Assembly: GCA_026874595.1 (NCBI GenBank)
Contig: CM049313.1
Coordinates: 16,491,508-16,555,507, forward strand
Length of the DNA: 64,000 nt
Origin: Sipunculus nudus
Taxonomy: Eukaryota; Annelida; Sipuncula; Golfingiida; Sipunculidae
Direction of reading: 5' to 3'
Below are positions 61,740 through 64,000 of this stretch, piece after piece. Within the stretch, counting starts at the first letter, position 1; every line of letters starts with the position of its first letter. Made by a program: the position numbers and the translations under genes. Below the pieces are notes generated by a model. It searched no databases, was not told the origin of the DNA, and was given only the letters and a program-made list of their open reading frames with translations.

Positions 61740-62060
61740 ATACATGCATATTTTATGAGGTCAGAGGTCACCAGGCTATATTTAGTTGTCATGATCACTT
61801 TCCAGAAATAAAACTGTTTTGATGAAACTCAACATAAATTTTAACCAATACAGTATCTTTGCTTGAGTTCAGCTTGGCAAAATCCACACATAATTAATGA
61901 GGTCAGAAATTGCCAGGTTTTGATGGTGTCATGATGACTTACTGAAAGTTTGATGAATTTTCATGAAACTGTATAAATATTTACCAATAAAATTTCTAAC
62001 CTGAATTCAATTTTCAGCAAAATTTGCATATATTTAATGAGATCAGAGGTCACAAGACTA
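61740..62060 (+). repeat. DR1-bearing tandem repeat, right copy 1
   Basis: About 2.5 units with a 140-bp period: ATGAGGTCAGAGGTCACCAG at about 61755, a degraded unit at about 61898, and GAGATCAGAGGTCAC at about 62038. Same family as at 215-480 and 2290-3090 but in opposite orientation. Confidence 0.7.
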
Positions 62061-62929
62061 CAGCAGGCTTAATTTATGCTCTTGTGTAGTGCTCTTAAAG
62101 AGTTTAATTCAACTGAATTGTTATGTAGGAACTGACAATTAAGATGTTTGAATTACCAAGGTAATGATACTCAAAATTTTGGTTCAGCCTTTATTCCTTG
62201 TCCATAGGGTGTATACCTTATAATGTGGTCCAGCTAGGGCATTGTCTTTCTGTGCAAGACAATGCACAGGGGTGGCGGTATGATGACAGTAAATTAAGGG
62301 AGCTTGAAAACCTGTTTGGAATGCACAATGGATTGAATTTACATAAAATATTATCAGTATTTGAATTAAGGCATGTGATAATTATGCATTGATAGCTAGA
62401 TAGCATTAAACCAGAACCAGATAATTAATTAATGAATGATAATGACTGAAGTTTTACTGAAGGCTGCCATTAAAGATGGGAAGTTCAAATCTGTGTTAAT
62501 TATGATGATGTTGACTGGTGTGGAAAATGTAACTCTTAATAGACAGGCTGATTAGTCACAATTATGTAACCATGACATCATTTATATTTTGAGTTCTTTC
62601 ATATTGAGCTAAATTTGACCACATGGTTTGTTTGGGTGGTTTATGTAGCATCTGCTTAGAACTGCCTTTCTGTTTATAAAATTAAAAAGTGACAAATTTA
62701 ATATTTCATTTTGAAAGTATGACAATACTGGACGCACCATAGACCATTGCTCCCACGCACAAAGTCATAAATTTTGAAAAAAAATATAAAATTAAATTCT
62801 TAAGAAATCATGATTTTCATATGCCCATCTATGAAAGGGTTTATTATGGTATACGTATGGTCCATTCTCCGTTGTCAGTCTCTGTTAACTTTTTTATTGC
62901 CTTGATTACCTACCAGGGATTCAATGGAC

Positions 62930-63190
62930 TTTCACTGAACTCACCATCTTTTCTTACAAATAGATTATCTTGCCCAAGTTTGATTATAGGCAAAATTCAT
63001 GAATATCTAATGAGGTCAGAGGGCACCAAGCTACTCTGTGGTCTTGTCACAAAAAAAATTACCAGGTATTTGATTTATTTACCTATAGAGTTTTACCTGA
63101 AGTACAACTCATGCATATTTAGTGAAGTCAGAGTTGCAAGACATACAACTGGCATATTATGCACCCTTGCAGTGCTCCTGTTTAGGAATT
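62930..63190 (+). repeat. DR1-bearing tandem repeat, right copy 2
   Basis: Two more units (aatgaggtcagagggcacc and agtgaagtcagagttgcaag), ending in tattatgcacccttgcagtg followed by ctcc, the counterpart of the hairpin end near 2312-2335. Confidence 0.6.
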
Positions 63191-64000
63191 TTCTTAAAGC
63201 CATGAAGAAGTCATGAAATATTATTTACAGCTTGTTTTAAAATATCTCATCCATGTTTTCTTTTTGGCGGTTAACTAGTAATGATTTAATTGAAATTAAA
63301 ATTTTAATTTTAATAAATTGTGGCACCCACAGTTCAAGCTTTAAATAGCACTTGAAATACCCTAAGTCATTGGGGAAAGGTCCTGAATTTTCTTTTTTGG
63401 TCAAGACAAAGATGAAAAATTCAGTCATAATTATCTCATCTTCTTGATGTGTAGGAACTCCATATAAATTATAATTTACAGCATTTATGGCCTCTGCCTT
63501 GGCCTTTATCATTTTGTGACCTTGACAGTATGACAGGAAGGAAGTGACTATTTCATCCATGACCTTGACATTAAGATACAGTAGCACTATGGGTAATTAG
63601 AAAGTTGCAGGTGATGAGAGAACCATTAAATCGTGCAGAATTATGGGATAGAAAAAACAGTCAGGGTAAACTAATTCCTGACCTTTGAATTGGGCCATAA
63701 AGTTCCTATGAAGGAACTAAGCAAAAATCAATGGTTAGCCGTATAAATCTCTGAGAGTGTATCAACCACATCAGCTGCTCTGATTTATATGCTTTGTTTG
63801 ATATAAGAGGTCCTGATTCCATTTTGGTTGTGAAAAAGTTCCCCATTATGGCTGACATGCCTCTGGCAGTGCCTCGTCTGCATCATGGCTGTACCATTAT
63901 TCATCTGGTATGGCTGGTCATGGATATGGAGGAAGCCTCCTCCTGACACTTGCATTATATAAGGCTTAGTAAAACCTGTTTGTGTTGAAATGACCACTCA

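Larger units (their letters stand above)
39211..64000 (+). other. SNX27 intron 1 (window ends inside it)
   Basis: No second SNX27 exon (expected to begin with residues like NHVNVEG) was recognised and no other coding exon stands out. The content is mobile-element debris: a SINE-like piece near 40300, a foldback at 43159, Helitron-like elements at 46990 and 49415, a Harbinger-like MITE at 54675, the dispersed 300-bp repeat at 55300, an hAT-like element at 56437, and DR1-bearing tandem repeats at 61740-63190. Stretches 40600-43150, 44140-46980 and 57000-61700 show nothing I can name. Confidence 0.6.

Overview
The window looks like nuclear DNA of an invertebrate animal: AT-rich, spliceosomal GT/AG introns of up to more than 24 kb, dense nested transposon debris, and two conserved animal protein genes. 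A lophotrochozoan such as a mollusc would fit the repeat style, but that is only a guess.

Layout. (1) Positions 1-34273, minus strand: the 5' 20 coding exons of a large gene, whose 3' end lies left of the window. Exon phases join without a break, giving at least 1556 codons: an N-terminal B-box zinc finger, a coiled coil, an extended Tudor domain, a disordered linker of about 770 residues from one exon, a second extended Tudor domain, and a P/Q/S-rich tail with Gly-Trp motifs. The closest known architecture is the RNF17/Qin type of piRNA-pathway Tudor protein, but without a RING finger. (2) 34274-38950: intergenic region between two divergent genes. (3) 38951-39210, plus strand: first coding exon of sorting nexin 27 (SNX27), with an N-terminal tail and most of the PDZ domain. 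The rest of the window (39211-64000) is its first intron, with no second exon recognised.

Repeats dominate the introns. Several families share one architecture: short subterminal inverted repeats, a tandemly repeated core and a palindrome next to the 3' end. Three of the element ends read CTAG followed by T. I interpret these as non-autonomous Helitron/Helentron-like elements. They are nested: one at 6269-7881 lies inside the element at 6089-10148, one at 51694-53523 lies inside the element at 49415-53690, and a 2.55-kb TIR element at 26203-28755 lies inside the element at 25082-30053. Comparing copies recovers the empty insertion sites. Other elements are a pogo/Tigger transposon that keeps only the DNA-binding N terminus of its transposase, a pogo-type MITE, two copies of a Harbinger-like MITE, a foldback element, hAT-like pieces and a tRNA-derived SINE.

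The two genes are not expected to work in one pathway. The regional interest lies in (a) two related 4-5 kb elements in inverted orientation, one in an intron of each divergent gene, which could mediate an inversion swapping the 5' ends of the two genes, and (b) repeats that spread perfect DR1 nuclear-receptor half-site pairs and the 12-bp palindrome GGTGGCGCCACC.
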